Shown: positions 1-9,990, counted from the first letter of the stretch. The stretch: DNA of 64,000 nt from Francisella uliginis (GCF_001895265.1 NZ_CP016796.1:1-64000); one strand, 5' to 3'. Notes: a model not told the origin generated them from the sequence alone. Program-made: numbers and translations.

Positions 1-12
1 TAATTAACAGAA

Positions 13-21
13 TTATCCACA
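13..21 (+). promoter_or_regulatory. DnaA box upstream of dnaA
   Basis: TTATCCACA, an exact match to the consensus DnaA-binding 9-mer, lies 122 bases upstream of the dnaA start in a very AT-rich stretch. It probably belongs to the origin region or to dnaA autoregulation; the rest of any oriC would lie to the left of the window. I see only this one perfect box here. Confidence 0.75.
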
Positions 22-143
22 AGCTGGTTTTTTTATGATTGCTTCTTTAGCTGTCTTGCAATACAATCTTATTCATTCAATTACTATTTGCTTTAAAAAA
101 CATCTAACCCTTTATTTATAAGGTCTTTGGATATATTTTTGTT

Positions 144-1616
144 ATGACTACATGGAATAAATGCTTAAAAAAAATAAAAAAAAGTCTTTCGACGTTTGAA
201 TATAAGACGTGGATAAAGCCTATCTATGTAGACCAAAATAGTAACTTATTCACAATTTATTGTAATAATGAATATTTCAAAAAACACATAAAATCTAAGT
301 ATGGAAATCTTATTTTATCAACAATACAAGAGTTTCATGATGGTGATTTAGTCATAGAATATTCAAATAAAAAATTTTCTGGTGAAAAAAAATTAGAAGC
401 TGTTTCAGCAGGACCACAGGCTAATTTTTTTAATAAAACTAATATTGAAGTTAAAGATGATGATCCTGAAGATCAAATAGAAGTTAAAGAACCTAAAAAA
501 GCTCAAAAAAAGTCTTCTAAATCTTCATCACAAGAGTTATTTGGCTTTGATGAAGCTATGCTTATTACTGCAAAAGATGATGAACAATATTCTTTTGGTT
601 TACCTTTAAAAGAAAAATATGTATTTGATAATTTTGTTGTTGGAGATGCAAACAAGATAGCAAGAGCAGCAGCTATGCAAGTTTCTATCAACCCAGGTAA
701 ATCACATAATCCTTTATTTATCTATGGTGGTAGTGGTTTAGGTAAAACTCACTTGATGCAAGCTATTGGTAATCATGCTAGAGATGTTAATCCTAATGCT
801 AGAATCATATATACAAATTCAGAACAGTTTATTAAAGATTATGTAAACTCTATTCGTTTGCAAGATCAAGATGAGTTTCAAAGAGTATATAGATCAGCAG
901 ATATTCTTTTGATAGATGATATTCAGTTTATAGCAGGTAAAGAAGGTACAGCTCAGGAATTTTTCCATACTTTTAATGCTTTGTATGAAAATGGTAAGCA
1001 GATAATTTTAACTAGTGATAAATATCCAAATGAAATAGAAGGTCTAGAAGAAAGATTAGTATCGCGTTTTGGCTATGGTTTAACAGTTTCTGTAGATATG
1101 CCAGATTTAGAAACTAGAATAGCTATTTTGCTTAAAAAAGCTCATGATTTAGGGCAAAAGTTGCCTAATGAAACGGCTGCTTTTATAGCTGAAAATGTCA
1201 GGACAAATGTCAGAGAGCTTGAAGGGGCATTAAATAGAGTTTTGACAACCTCTAAATTTAATCATAAAGATCCTACTATAGAAGTTGCTCAATCTTGCTT
1301 AAGAGATGTTATAAAAATCCAAGAGAAAAAAGTAAAGATAGATAATATTCAGAAAGTTGTAGCAGATTTTTATAGAATTAGAGTAAAAGATTTGACTTCT
1401 AATCAAAGAAGTAGAAATATAGCTAGGCCAAGACAAATAGCAATGAGTCTAGCAAGAGAGCTGACATCGCATAGTTTACCAGAAATTGGTAATGCTTTTG
1501 GTGGTAGAGATCATACTACGGTGATGCATGCGGTTAAAGCAATAACTAAATTAAGACAAAGCAATACTTCTATATCTGATGATTATGAGTTGCTTTTAGA
1601 TAAAATTTCTCGTTAA
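144..1616 (+). CDS. dnaA: Chromosomal replication initiator DnaA
   Basis: DnaA binds DnaA boxes at oriC, opens the duplex with ATP and loads the replicative helicase. The 490 residues show the usual order: an N-terminal helicase-interaction domain (about 1-80), a low-complexity acidic/Lys/Ser linker (about 90-135), the AAA+ core with Walker A GGSGLGKTH near residue 195 and Walker B ILLIDDIQF near 253, and the C-terminal helix-turn-helix with the signature GGRDHTTVMHA near 452-462. Length is slightly above the E. coli protein because of the linker. A perfect DnaA box lies upstream and dnaN follows 32 bases downstream in the same direction, the classic dnaA-dnaN arrangement. The ATG start gives a full N-terminal domain. 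Confidence 0.98.
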   Translation: MTTWNKCLKKIKKSLSTFEYKTWIKPIYVDQNSNLFTIYCNNEYFKKHIKSKYGNLILSTIQEFHDGDLVIEYSNKKFSGEKKLEAVSAGPQANFFNKTNIEVKDDDPEDQIEVKEPKKAQKKSSKSSSQELFGFDEAMLITAKDDEQYSFGLPLKEKYVFDNFVVGDANKIARAAAMQVSINPGKSHNPLFIYGGSGLGKTHLMQAIGNHARDVNPNARIIYTNSEQFIKDYVNSIRLQDQDEFQRVYRSADILLIDDIQFIAGKEGTAQEFFHTFNALYENGKQIILTSDKYPNEIEGLEERLVSRFGYGLTVSVDMPDLETRIAILLKKAHDLGQKLPNETAAFIAENVRTNVRELEGALNRVLTTSKFNHKDPTIEVAQSCLRDVIKIQEKKVKIDNIQKVVADFYRIRVKDLTSNQRSRNIARPRQIAMSLARELTSHSLPEIGNAFGGRDHTTVMHAVKAITKLRQSNTSISDDYELLLDKISR

Positions 1617-1648
1617 ATATATATATTATTCATAGGGGTTTTAAAAAA

Positions 1649-2752
1649 ATGAATTTTGTACTGAATAGAGATGACTTACTGAAGCCTTTACAGTCTATGC
1701 TATCTGTGGCTAATAGCAAAAGTACAATGCCTTTATTATCTTGTATTTTATTTGATATAGGTGATAATAATTTAAAAATTACAGCTTCAGACTTAGATAC
1801 GGAAATATCTTGTAATATAACAGTTAGTTGTAATGAAACAGTTAAATTAGCATTAAATGCTGACAAAATTTACAATATAGTTAGAAGTCTTAATGATAAT
1901 TCTATGATTGATTTTAGAATCATAGATAACAAAGTAACTATTATTTCTAATAACAGTACTTTTAATCTTATTTCATTAAATGCTGATAACTATCCACTTA
2001 TTGATAATAATATAAGTGAACAAGCAAGTTTTGATATATCTCAGCAAGATTTTCATCATATAATTTCAAAAGTAGATTTTTCTATGGCAAATGATGATAC
2101 TAGATACTTTCTTAATGGTATGTTTTGGGAGATAAACTCAAATCTTTTAAGAGCAGTATCTACAGATGGCCATAGAATGTCAATTACAGAGGCTATAATA
2201 GATAGTAAAGTTCTTGATAGTGCTAGTCAGTCGATTATCCCTAGAAAAGCTATATTAGAGCTTAAAAAGATTGTTGGTAAATCTGAAGAAACTATTAGAA
2301 TATGTCTTGGTAAAAACTATCTTAAAGCAGAATTTGGTAGTTATGCTTTTATATCAAAACTTATAGATGGTCGTTATCCTGACTATCAAAAAGTAATCCC
2401 TAAGAATAACACAAAGCTTTTAGCAGTTGATAAGCAAGTTTTGAAAAACTCATTATTAAGAACATCAATTCTTGCAAATGATAAGTATAAAGGTGTTCGT
2501 CTTAATGTATCTCAAGGTCAAGTACTTTTATCAGCAAATAACCCTGATAATGAAAAAGCTGAAGATAAAGTAGAAGTTCAATATAGTGATAATGCAATGG
2601 AAATTTGCTTTAACTATAAATATTTACTAGACATAATTAATGTAATTAGTGAAGAAACAATGACTATTTATCTTGATAATCCTAATATGAGTGCGTTAAT
2701 TAAGGATGAAAAAGATAATAGTTTATTTATCATTATGCCAATGAAAATTTAG
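1649..2752 (+). CDS. dnaN: DNA polymerase III beta subunit (sliding clamp)
   Basis: The 367 residues match the length and three-domain plan of the beta clamp, the ring that tethers DNA polymerase III to the template. Recognisable family sequence includes the N-terminal MNFVLNRDDLLKPLQSML, the central TDGHRMS segment and the C-terminal FIIMPMKI, close to the conserved end of the protein that packs near the hydrophobic pocket. The gene follows dnaA by 32 bases and is probably co-transcribed. A G-rich ribosome site (AGGGG) precedes the ATG at a normal distance. recF and gyrB, which often come next, are not here: the following gene is on the other strand. Confidence 0.97.
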   Translation: MNFVLNRDDLLKPLQSMLSVANSKSTMPLLSCILFDIGDNNLKITASDLDTEISCNITVSCNETVKLALNADKIYNIVRSLNDNSMIDFRIIDNKVTIISNNSTFNLISLNADNYPLIDNNISEQASFDISQQDFHHIISKVDFSMANDDTRYFLNGMFWEINSNLLRAVSTDGHRMSITEAIIDSKVLDSASQSIIPRKAILELKKIVGKSEETIRICLGKNYLKAEFGSYAFISKLIDGRYPDYQKVIPKNNTKLLAVDKQVLKNSLLRTSILANDKYKGVRLNVSQGQVLLSANNPDNEKAEDKVEVQYSDNAMEICFNYKYLLDIINVISEETMTIYLDNPNMSALIKDEKDNSLFIIMPMKI

Positions 2753-2837
2753 ATAATTTTACCTAAATAAATCTATAAAATAACTTCAAAATATTAATCA
2801 CTTTTTATCTATATTATTTAATTTTCTGAGAAAAGTT

Positions 2838-4097
2838 TCATTGAAATAAATCTTTAGGGATAAATAATACAGCAATAAAAAAAGGTATACATAAAAACAT
2901 TATGTAAAAGGCTGGAATTAAATAGTTTCCAGTAGCTGTAATTAATAATGTCATAATAAATGCAGCTGTTCCACCAAATAAAGAAACACTTATATTAAAA
3001 CTTATCCCAAAACCAGTATTTCTATTTTTAACAGGGAATAATCCAGCTGTATTTGCAAATATAGGTCCGATCACAGCACCACTTATAATAGCTAAAGCAA
3101 AAATAGCAATAGATACTAATTGGTGGTTATTTATAATAGTTTGGTATATAGGTAAAGCAGCAATAAATAATATTATTGAAGCATATATTAAGACTTTTTT
3201 ACCACCAACTTTATCAGCAATGTATCCAAATGAAATCGATGAAATCATTAATATAATTATGTTTAATGTACATATTAGTAATATATTTTTAAAATCATAA
3301 TTTAGATAATGATTTGCATAGGTTGGCATATATGAAATGCCCATAAAAACTAGTACAGCTACTAATGATGATAAAAAGAAAGTAATAATCATATTATGCC
3401 AGTCATATTTAAGAGCATCAGTTATAGGATTTTTAACAGTAGCTTTTTTTGTTTGAAGTTCCAAAAAATCTTGTGTTTCTGATGATTTATATCTGATATA
3501 TAGACCTGTAAGTATGATTATAAAACCAAAAATAAAAGGGATTCTCCAACCCCATTCTAGTATCTGAACATTGCTTAATAATTTCAATAAAACATAACTA
3601 ATACTACTAGCAAGTAAAAGAGCGAAAAATGAAGAACTTATAAGTAAAGCTCCCGATAAATTTTGTTTATTTTTATTAGAGCTTTCTAAAATAAAAGCAG
3701 CAGCACCACCAATTTCTCCACCAACAGCAAATCCCTGTAAGATTCTGATAATCATAAGAAATATAGGCGCATATATACCTATTGAGGTATAAGTAGGAAG
3801 TATAGCCATAAGTAGAGTGGGTATACCCATAAGTAATAATGAGTAGAACAATATTTTTTTTCTACCATATTTATCACTAAAATATCCAAAAACCAATGCT
3901 CCTAATGGCCTAATAAAAAAGCCTAAAGCAAATGCTAAATATGTATATAGTAAAGCTAAGAAGTATTCTTGTTGTGGTAAAAATAACTTAGCAACTACTG
4001 GAGCAGCGAACATACCATACATATAAAATTCGTACCAGTCTGCTATATTTCCAGCTAATGCGGGTAATATGTTTTTTTTAAAATGATTTTTATCCAT
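2838..4097 (-). CDS. MFS transporter, metabolite:H+ symporter (MHS/ProP-like) family
   Basis: A 419-residue protein with about twelve hydrophobic segments. The N-terminal GNIADWYEFYMYG, the RPLGALVFGYFSDKYGRKK loop between helices 2 and 3, and LQGFAVGGEIGGAAAF are hallmarks of the metabolite:H+ symporter branch that includes ProP, KgtP and citrate carriers. The substrate cannot be told from sequence; osmolyte or dicarboxylate uptake are both possible. It is convergent with dnaN (85 bases between stops) and divergent from the APC permease gene at 4306 across a 208-base AT-rich gap that must hold both promoters. Confidence 0.85.
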   Translation of the reverse strand: MDKNHFKKNILPALAGNIADWYEFYMYGMFAAPVVAKLFLPQQEYFLALLYTYLAFALGFFIRPLGALVFGYFSDKYGRKKILFYSLLLMGIPTLLMAILPTYTSIGIYAPIFLMIIRILQGFAVGGEIGGAAAFILESSNKNKQNLSGALLISSSFFALLLASSISYVLLKLLSNVQILEWGWRIPFIFGFIIILTGLYIRYKSSETQDFLELQTKKATVKNPITDALKYDWHNMIITFFLSSLVAVLVFMGISYMPTYANHYLNYDFKNILLICTLNIIILMISSISFGYIADKVGGKKVLIYASIILFIAALPIYQTIINNHQLVSIAIFALAIISGAVIGPIFANTAGLFPVKNRNTGFGISFNISVSLFGGTAAFIMTLLITATGNYLIPAFYIMFLCIPFFIAVLFIPKDLFQ

Positions 4098-4305
4098 AAA
4101 TTGTTCATCAAGATATTTTTTGATTTTAAGCTAATTGTAGCATTAGATTTTTTATTTAGCTGTATTAAAAGTTACAGCGATTTTTAAAAAAATAATAGCT
4201 GTTAAGCTGTCATGTTTAGAGTTTCTTTATAATAAAAATATTGATTATTTATTCATACTTAAGAATAATATAGCTACTTTTAAAAGTTAATATTTTATAA
4301 AAAAT

Positions 4306-5829
4306 ATGAAAAATACAAAAAAACCTAGTTTATTTACTGCTATAGCACTGAGTGTAGGTACTATGGTGGGCAGTGGATGGCTGTACGCATCATACTATGC
4401 ATCTCAGGCAGCTGGAGCGGCATCAATACTTTCATGGATTATAGGAGCTTTTATAGTTCTTGTAATGGCTTTTTTGCTAGCAGAGCTTGCTGTTAAGTAT
4501 CAAACAAATGGGTTATTTACACAATTAATAACTATATCTCATAATCAGCATTTTGGTTTTGTAACTGGGTTATCAAACTGGATGTTAGGACTTATTATCG
4601 TACCATCAGAAGCTATGGCTACGACGCAATATATTTCTTCGATATATAAGCCAATTACTCCTTATGTTTTTAGCGCTGGAGAACTTACTTTTTTAGGAGT
4701 TGTTGTAGTTGTTTTATTTATGTTGTTATATACATTAATAAATTATTGGGGAATAAAATCATTATCAAAAATAAATAACTCTTTAACTTCTTTAAAAATC
4801 ATTATTCCTATAGTTACATCTTTGATAATTATGTTTGCAGCATTTCATTCTAGTAACTTTAGTGGTGATAATGTTAATTTTATGCCTAAGGGTGTAGGAG
4901 GTGTTTTTAACGCTATTGTTTCTTGTGGTATTTTTTATTCTTTTTTTGGTTTTCAGATGGCAGCTAGCTTCTCAGCAGAATTAGAGAATCCAAGAAAAAA
5001 TATACCTATAGCTTTGGTTAGTAGTGTACTAATAGTATTGTTTATATATCTTTTACTTCAAATATCTTTTATAGGAGCAGTACCTGAGAAGATGTTAGCA
5101 AATGGCTGGGGAGGACTAAATTTTGAATCTCCTTTAGCACAATTAGCTGGTATATTAGGTATAAATGCTTTAGCTATAGTTTTGTATGCAGATGCTTTAG
5201 TTAGTCCATCAGGGACAGGTATTGTATACTTAGGTGGTAGCGCTCGTATGCTTAATGAGATGTCAAAAGCAAAACAGATGCCAGCATATTTTGCTAGTGT
5301 TACTAAAGGAGTTAATATTTCGCGTAGCTCACTTATATTTACATTTATTTGTTCTATAGTCTTGATATTTTTCTTTAGAAACTGGCAAATGATAGCATCT
5401 TTGACAACTACGTTTATCTTGGTTTCTTGTATTGCTTTACCTATTGCTTATGCAAAAATTAAAAGCAATAAAAATGATCCATTACCAATAAATTATATAC
5501 CTTTTCCTAGAGTTGTAGCGTTTTTTGTATATATGGTTTTAACATATTTATTGATGATAGCAGGGGTACTTAATTTAATAGTGGCCTTGATACTTCATAT
5601 AGTATTTTTTGTAATATATGCTTATATGGATAGCAAAGGAAATATGGCTAAAATTATAAAAGCTTTTGCTTCTTCATGGGCTATTTTTGTATATTTAGTT
5701 GTCGAATTAATACTTGGATTTGTATATGAGAATATTACTTCTTATGGTCTATTTGTTTGCGCATTTATAATTATCTCAGCAGGGCTATATATACTATTAG
5801 TAAATCAAAAAAATTATTATTCAAAATAA
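4306..5829 (+). CDS. APC-family amino acid permease
   Basis: A 507-residue membrane protein with about twelve helices. The first helix carries ALSVGTMVGSGWLYASY, the broken-helix GxG substrate-binding region of the amino acid-polyamine-organocation family, and SAELENPRKNIPIAL follows helix 6 as in the family. Substrate unknown. The start ATG at 4306 leaves a short basic N-terminus before helix 1. It is transcribed away from the MHS transporter and followed after 74 bases by the ZntB-like gene in the same direction. Confidence 0.85.
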   Translation: MKNTKKPSLFTAIALSVGTMVGSGWLYASYYASQAAGAASILSWIIGAFIVLVMAFLLAELAVKYQTNGLFTQLITISHNQHFGFVTGLSNWMLGLIIVPSEAMATTQYISSIYKPITPYVFSAGELTFLGVVVVVLFMLLYTLINYWGIKSLSKINNSLTSLKIIIPIVTSLIIMFAAFHSSNFSGDNVNFMPKGVGGVFNAIVSCGIFYSFFGFQMAASFSAELENPRKNIPIALVSSVLIVLFIYLLLQISFIGAVPEKMLANGWGGLNFESPLAQLAGILGINALAIVLYADALVSPSGTGIVYLGGSARMLNEMSKAKQMPAYFASVTKGVNISRSSLIFTFICSIVLIFFFRNWQMIASLTTTFILVSCIALPIAYAKIKSNKNDPLPINYIPFPRVVAFFVYMVLTYLLMIAGVLNLIVALILHIVFFVIYAYMDSKGNMAKIIKAFASSWAIFVYLVVELILGFVYENITSYGLFVCAFIIISAGLYILLVNQKNYYSK

Positions 5830-5903
5830 AAAATTTCTTATACTACTAAAAATAATTTATCCTGTTAGAATTTATTAATATGTAGAATAATAGTTTTTTA
5901 CAT

Positions 5904-6878
5904 ATGAATCATATTTTATTTTCTTATCGTTTAGATGGTAAAGGCAGTGCAACACAGTTAGATTTTGATAGTAGGATTAATCGATTAGATAACGCTGATA
6001 AAAAAATTATTTGGACACATCTAGATGCTAAAAATCCACAAACTAAAAAATGGTTAAATAACGAACTAAACTCTTTAGATCCTTTTATTTCGGATGCTTT
6101 ACTTGCTGAAGATGTAAGGCCTAGATTTACACAAATAAATGATGGTATGTTGATAATCTTAAGAGGTATGAATCCTAATAAAGATGATGTTCCTGAAGAC
6201 ATGATTTCAATAAGGTTATGGATAGATAAAAATCGTATAATTAGTACTCGCCTGAGGTCTTTAAATTTATTTGATGATATTAAGAAAAGTTTTAAAAATA
6301 ATATAGGACCTAAAAATTCTGCTGATTTTATAACGACATTGATAGCTAAACTTTCTAACCGTATGGAACCAGTTTTAGCGGCACTTGATGATAAACTTAT
6401 AGATGTAGAGGAGCAAACTATAGAGTTAACAGATAATGATTTAAGAGAGTCTATAGTTGAGTTACGTAAGCGAACAATAGTTTTTAGACGTTATATAATT
6501 CCTCAAAGAGATGTTATTGAACAATTGCGTTTAAGTAATTTAAGTTGGCTAACAAGCTCACATAAACGTTATTTAGTTGAAATATATAATTATGTTGTAC
6601 GTTATATAGAGGATTTAGAGGAGGCTCGAGATCGTTTACAAATTGTAAAAGATGAAATTAGTAATACCTTAACAGATAAACTTAATAAAAAAATGTATTT
6701 TTTAGCTATTATTGCAGCTATATTTTTACCGTTAAGTTTTCTTACAGGCTTATTAGGTATCAATGTTGCAGGAATACCAGGTTCTCAAAATGCATACGCT
6801 TTTTGGATATTTTTAGCTATTTTATTAGCTATCGTAGTGTTTCAAATATCTCTATTTAAAAAATTGAAGTGGCTTTAA
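5904..6878 (+). CDS. CorA-superfamily zinc transporter (ZntB-like)
   Basis: A 324-residue protein of the CorA metal-ion superfamily: a long soluble N-terminal region rich in helices (about 1-265) followed by two membrane helices near the C-terminus. The loop after the first helix reads GLLGINVAGIPG. The GIN-x-GGIPG-like form, rather than the GMN of magnesium channels, points to the ZntB branch, which moves Zn2+. The adjacent genes give no metal context. It ends 11 bases before the stop of the convergent Coq4-like gene. Confidence 0.8.
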   Translation: MNHILFSYRLDGKGSATQLDFDSRINRLDNADKKIIWTHLDAKNPQTKKWLNNELNSLDPFISDALLAEDVRPRFTQINDGMLIILRGMNPNKDDVPEDMISIRLWIDKNRIISTRLRSLNLFDDIKKSFKNNIGPKNSADFITTLIAKLSNRMEPVLAALDDKLIDVEEQTIELTDNDLRESIVELRKRTIVFRRYIIPQRDVIEQLRLSNLSWLTSSHKRYLVEIYNYVVRYIEDLEEARDRLQIVKDEISNTLTDKLNKKMYFLAIIAAIFLPLSFLTGLLGINVAGIPGSQNAYAFWIFLAILLAIVVFQISLFKKLKWL

Positions 6879-6889
6879 TATTATTAATA

Positions 6890-7357
6890 TTAAGGCTTTA
6901 TAACCTTTATATTAAACTCTTTTCTTATATCTTTAAGAGGAATATCTAGATAATTATCATAATTATACCAATCCCATTTTTTAGACATTTTATAGGCTTT
7001 AAATGCTGCTAGTAGACATACTGGTATATATTTCAGCATTACTAAATATACTACAAATTTATATTTATACTTTTTAAGATAGCTATTGATAACTGTTTTA
7101 TAATCTACAAATTTAAAAAATTCTTTATAGCCTTTTAGAGTAACGTTAGAGCCAACCAAAGTCCAAGTATCATTTATAGCCTCACCGCGAATTTCAAAAG
7201 GAATAGTGCCAAATAAAACATGAGTAATATCATGATTTTTAAACCATTTGCTAGCTTCATCATGTCCATCATTAGAATTTAGGAAAGGATAGTTTTTATT
7301 ATATTCTTGTAAACCTTCATTTAAGGTAAGTTCACAATTTTGCTTTAGATATTTCAT
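6890..7357 (-). CDS. Coq4-like protein (putative ubiquinone-biosynthesis accessory factor)
   Basis: A 155-residue protein containing HDITHVLFGT followed by a conserved-looking Glu (EIRGEAINDTWT). Coq4 proteins, which help assemble or act in ubiquinone biosynthesis, carry an HDxxH zinc motif with a downstream Glu after 11 residues; here the spacing is 12, so the match is good but not exact. A hydrophobic stretch (VVYLVMLKYIPVCLLAA) near residue 105 suggests membrane association. Small bacterial Coq4-like proteins of this size are common. The call is by motif only. Its neighbours give no support either way. Confidence 0.5.
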   Translation of the reverse strand: MKYLKQNCELTLNEGLQEYNKNYPFLNSNDGHDEASKWFKNHDITHVLFGTIPFEIRGEAINDTWTLVGSNVTLKGYKEFFKFVDYKTVINSYLKKYKYKFVVYLVMLKYIPVCLLAAFKAYKMSKKWDWYNYDNYLDIPLKDIRKEFNIKVIKP

Positions 7358-7433
7358 TAGCTATAGATTTGAAAAAACGATTTAGATCTAAGAGATATTA
7401 TAGATTAAAAGTATAATAAAATACTAAAGAAAA

Positions 7434-7736
7434 CTAGTCTTGAGATTCTTCATTTTTATTGCAACATTTTTTATCAGAATCTTCTTCATCACAAGATTTA
7501 CTACATTGAAAACCACAACAATGACCACTTTTATGACATTTAGCAGCGAATAAAACTAAAATGATAGAAATGACAGTTAACCAAGTGTTGTCTTGTACAG
7601 ATCCTGGGAAGATGCAAAGAATTAAAGTAATAATTTTCAGTGCTACAGCAACACCAAGTATAGTTAAAAATACTGCTAGGGCACATAATCCAAACTTTTT
7701 ACCACAAGATTCATTTTCTTTGAATAGACACTTCAT
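7434..7736 (-). CDS. Small two-helix membrane protein with Cys/His-rich tail
   Basis: I do not recognise a family. The 100 residues contain two hydrophobic segments (about 18-42 and 51-66) and then a polar tail with CHKSGHCCGFQCSKSC and KKCCNK, giving about ten Cys or His residues in under 35 positions. The tail could bind metal or form disulfides depending on topology. A ribosome site (AGGAG) precedes the ATG. It is a monocistronic-looking gene between the Coq4-like gene and the DMT permease gene on the same strand. Confidence 0.7.
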   Translation of the reverse strand: MKCLFKENESCGKKFGLCALAVFLTILGVAVALKIITLILCIFPGSVQDNTWLTVISIILVLFAAKCHKSGHCCGFQCSKSCDEEDSDKKCCNKNEESQD

Positions 7737-7815
7737 TTATATTCTCCTTTTATTTTAATTACACTTATATTTTATCAATAAAAATTAATCTAGCATAGAG
7801 AATAAAAATTCATAT

Positions 7816-8688
7816 TTAGTGTCTAGTTATATAATTTAAACTAACAGCAGAAAGAATAATTATTAAAGATATCCAAACAGTTAAATTAGAAGGATCATGA
7901 TTTATTAGAATACCAAAAATAACACCAAATAAAGGCACAAGATAATTAGTGAAAGATGTAAATACTGGACCAGCAAGTTTTATAAGAAAAGCATATAAAA
8001 AATAAACAATTCCTGCACAAAAAACACCTAAGTATAATAATGAAGATAAAGAGAATATTGAATAATGAATATTACTGTAATTAGGTCTAAATATAATTAT
8101 CAATATGATTAATTGTATAGTTGATGCGATAAGAATATTTCTCGAGACTATTACAGGATTATCATGAAAACAGAATTTACTCAATAAAAGCAAAGCTAAA
8201 GCAAAAGATGTTGTTGCTATTAATATAGCTAATATTCCTAATATGTTAAAGGAGTGGTTTTGAGATACTAGATCAGGATAAAAAAGTACTATAAGTCCTA
8301 TAAACCCAACAGAAATGCTTAGAGTATTTGATATAGTAATTCTTGATTTTACTATAAAAGGCCCTAGTAAAACTACAAAGAAAGGTACTGTTCCCGTTAG
8401 GATAGCCGTAATTGATGGGCTAGCAAACTTTTGTCCCCATGGTATTAGCATAAAAGGCATAGTAGCTTCTAAAAAGGCTATTAAAGAATATATAGCAAAA
8501 TCTTTTTTAAAGGAATTTGATTTTAGTTTTAAAAAATAGCAAACACTACAAAGTACTATACAACCAATTGAAGATCTTGCTAAGGCTATTAATATAGGGG
8601 GAAAGTTCTCAATAGCTTCTTTTTGAAAAATAAATTGAGAACCCCAAATAAGTCCTATAGCTATTAATAGAGAATATTTTTTTAACAT
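7816..8688 (-). CDS. EamA/DMT-family transporter
   Basis: A 290-residue hydrophobic protein with about ten helices arranged as two EamA repeats. The start LIAIGLIWGSQFIFQKEAI and the second-half NYLVPLFGVIFGIL are typical of drug/metabolite transporters (RhaT/YdcZ/EamA types). These export or import small metabolites; the substrate cannot be inferred. It lies on the minus strand between the Cys-rich membrane gene and the short lipoprotein gene. Confidence 0.85.
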   Translation of the reverse strand: MLKKYSLLIAIGLIWGSQFIFQKEAIENFPPILIALARSSIGCIVLCSVCYFLKLKSNSFKKDFAIYSLIAFLEATMPFMLIPWGQKFASPSITAILTGTVPFFVVLLGPFIVKSRITISNTLSISVGFIGLIVLFYPDLVSQNHSFNILGILAILIATTSFALALLLLSKFCFHDNPVIVSRNILIASTIQLIILIIIFRPNYSNIHYSIFSLSSLLYLGVFCAGIVYFLYAFLIKLAGPVFTSFTNYLVPLFGVIFGILINHDPSNLTVWISLIIILSAVSLNYITRH

Positions 8689-8768
8689 TTTTATTTAATA
8701 TTATATTAAAGAGAGGTTAATTTTATAAAAAAATTCTCTATAACGCTAGTTTGAATAAAGATAATATG

Positions 8769-8933
8769 TTAGTTATTACTAAAGAAGTCTTGGTTATTTG
8801 TTGTTTTATTTGTAAGTAATTTACTGTGATTACTTTTTCTTAATGGAGCTGTAGAAAAGTGATCTGGTCTATGTTGGAATGTACAACTATTTAAAAATAT
8901 TACTAAAAAAATAAATAGTAAGAGCTTTTTCAT
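8769..8933 (-). CDS. Small lipoprotein (54 aa)
   Basis: A short ORF read directly from the sequence: ATG at 8933, stop TAA at 8771-8769. The product begins MKKLLLFIFLVIFLNSCTF: a basic N-terminus, a hydrophobic core and a lipobox LNSC with the lipidated Cys at residue 17, leaving a mature part of about 38 mostly polar residues. It is expected to be lipidated and anchored in a membrane. No family is recognised. Its size means automated callers may miss it. It lies in the 414-base gap before queH, on the opposite strand. Confidence 0.6.
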   Translation of the reverse strand: MKKLLLFIFLVIFLNSCTFQHRPDHFSTAPLRKSNHSKLLTNKTTNNQDFFSNN

Positions 8934-9102
8934 ATTATATAATTTATGTATATATTAACTTAGTTAAATAATATCGTTTTGTAAGTTAATTTAATAGAGA
9001 TTATTTAAAAAATAGCATCTTCGGTATATATAGCTTTATTAATTTACTAAAATAAATACTATGTTATAGAAATTATAATAAATTTAGAGAAGCTATAAAA
9101 TT

Positions 9103-9771
9103 ATGATGAATAAAGAATATCTATTAGATAACTACAAAAGGCCTAAATTAGAAACCCCAGATGGTAGCAAAAAAATATTGCTACATTCGTGTTGTGCTCC
9201 TTGTGCAGGTGAAGTTATGGACGCTTTAGCTGCATCAGATATTGATGTTACTATTTTCTTTTATAACCCAAATATTCATCCAACTGAAGAATATATTATT
9301 AGGAAAGAAGAGAATAAAAGATATGCTGATAAGTTAGGTATGGCATTTGTTGATGCTGACTATGACAAAGATAACTGGTTTAACTTAGCTAAAGGTATGG
9401 AAAATGAGCCAGAAAGAGGCATTAGATGTACAATGTGCTTTGATATGAGATTTGTCAAAACAGCTGAGTATGCAAGTAAGAATGGCTTTACTTTAATATC
9501 TAGCACATTAGGAATTTCTAAGTGGAAGAATATGGAGCAAATAAATACTTCAGGCAAAAAGGCCGCTTCTTTATTTGATAATATTAAATACTGGGATTTT
9601 AACTGGCGAAAGAAGGGAGGTTCTTATAGGATGTTAGAAATATCTAAAAAAGAGAAGTTTTATCAGCAAGAATATTGTGGTTGTGCTTATAGTCTTAGAG
9701 ATACTAATAAATGGCGAGTTGAAAATGGCAAAGAAAAAATTAAAAGAGGGGTTAAATATTATTCAAATTAA
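9103..9771 (+). CDS. queH: Epoxyqueuosine reductase QueH
   Basis: A 222-residue member of the former DUF208 family, QueH, which reduces epoxyqueuosine to queuosine in tRNA and replaces QueG where that is absent. Visible signatures are [11 protein letters not shown] near residue 29 (paired Cys), RCTMCFDMR near residue 110, and YCGCAYS near residue 188; these Cys residues bind the iron-sulfur cluster and second metal site. The ATG at 9103 is followed by a second in-frame ATG at 9106; either could be used. It stands alone, flanked by unrelated genes on the opposite strand. Confidence 0.93.
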   Translation: MMNKEYLLDNYKRPKLETPDGSKKILLHSCCAPCAGEVMDALAASDIDVTIFFYNPNIHPTEEYIIRKEENKRYADKLGMAFVDADYDKDNWFNLAKGMENEPERGIRCTMCFDMRFVKTAEYASKNGFTLISSTLGISKWKNMEQINTSGKKAASLFDNIKYWDFNWRKKGGSYRMLEISKKEKFYQQEYCGCAYSLRDTNKWRVENGKEKIKRGVKYYSN

Positions 9772-9965
9772 ATTTTGAATTATCTAAAAGAGTTTTATAT
9801 AAGTTTATATAGTTAGAGACCTATAAAGATACATTCTAATATAGTTTTTAGAACTAATGTTTAGTAAAACTTATGATAAAAATAGATAGAAAAATGATTT
9901 ACAGTTAATATTTTCTTATAACATTCATCATTTTAGATTTTTTGATAGCTGCTTGTATAGTTCTT

Positions 9966-9990
9966 ACTTCTAGATAAGCTAGAAGTTTTT
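9966..9990 (+). terminator. Hairpin with T-tract
   Basis: ACTTCTAG and CTAGAAGT form a perfect 8-bp stem around the loop ATAAG, followed by TTTT on the plus strand. This is the form of an intrinsic terminator for plus-strand transcripts, but it is about 195 bases past the queH stop and the stem has few G:C pairs, so it could serve a long queH 3' end or an unannotated RNA. Confidence 0.4.

Noticed and set aside
6890-7357. Firm assignment as Coq4
   Set aside because: The HDxxH-to-Glu spacing is one residue longer than in classical Coq4 and no ubiquinone genes are adjacent; kept as Coq4-like only.
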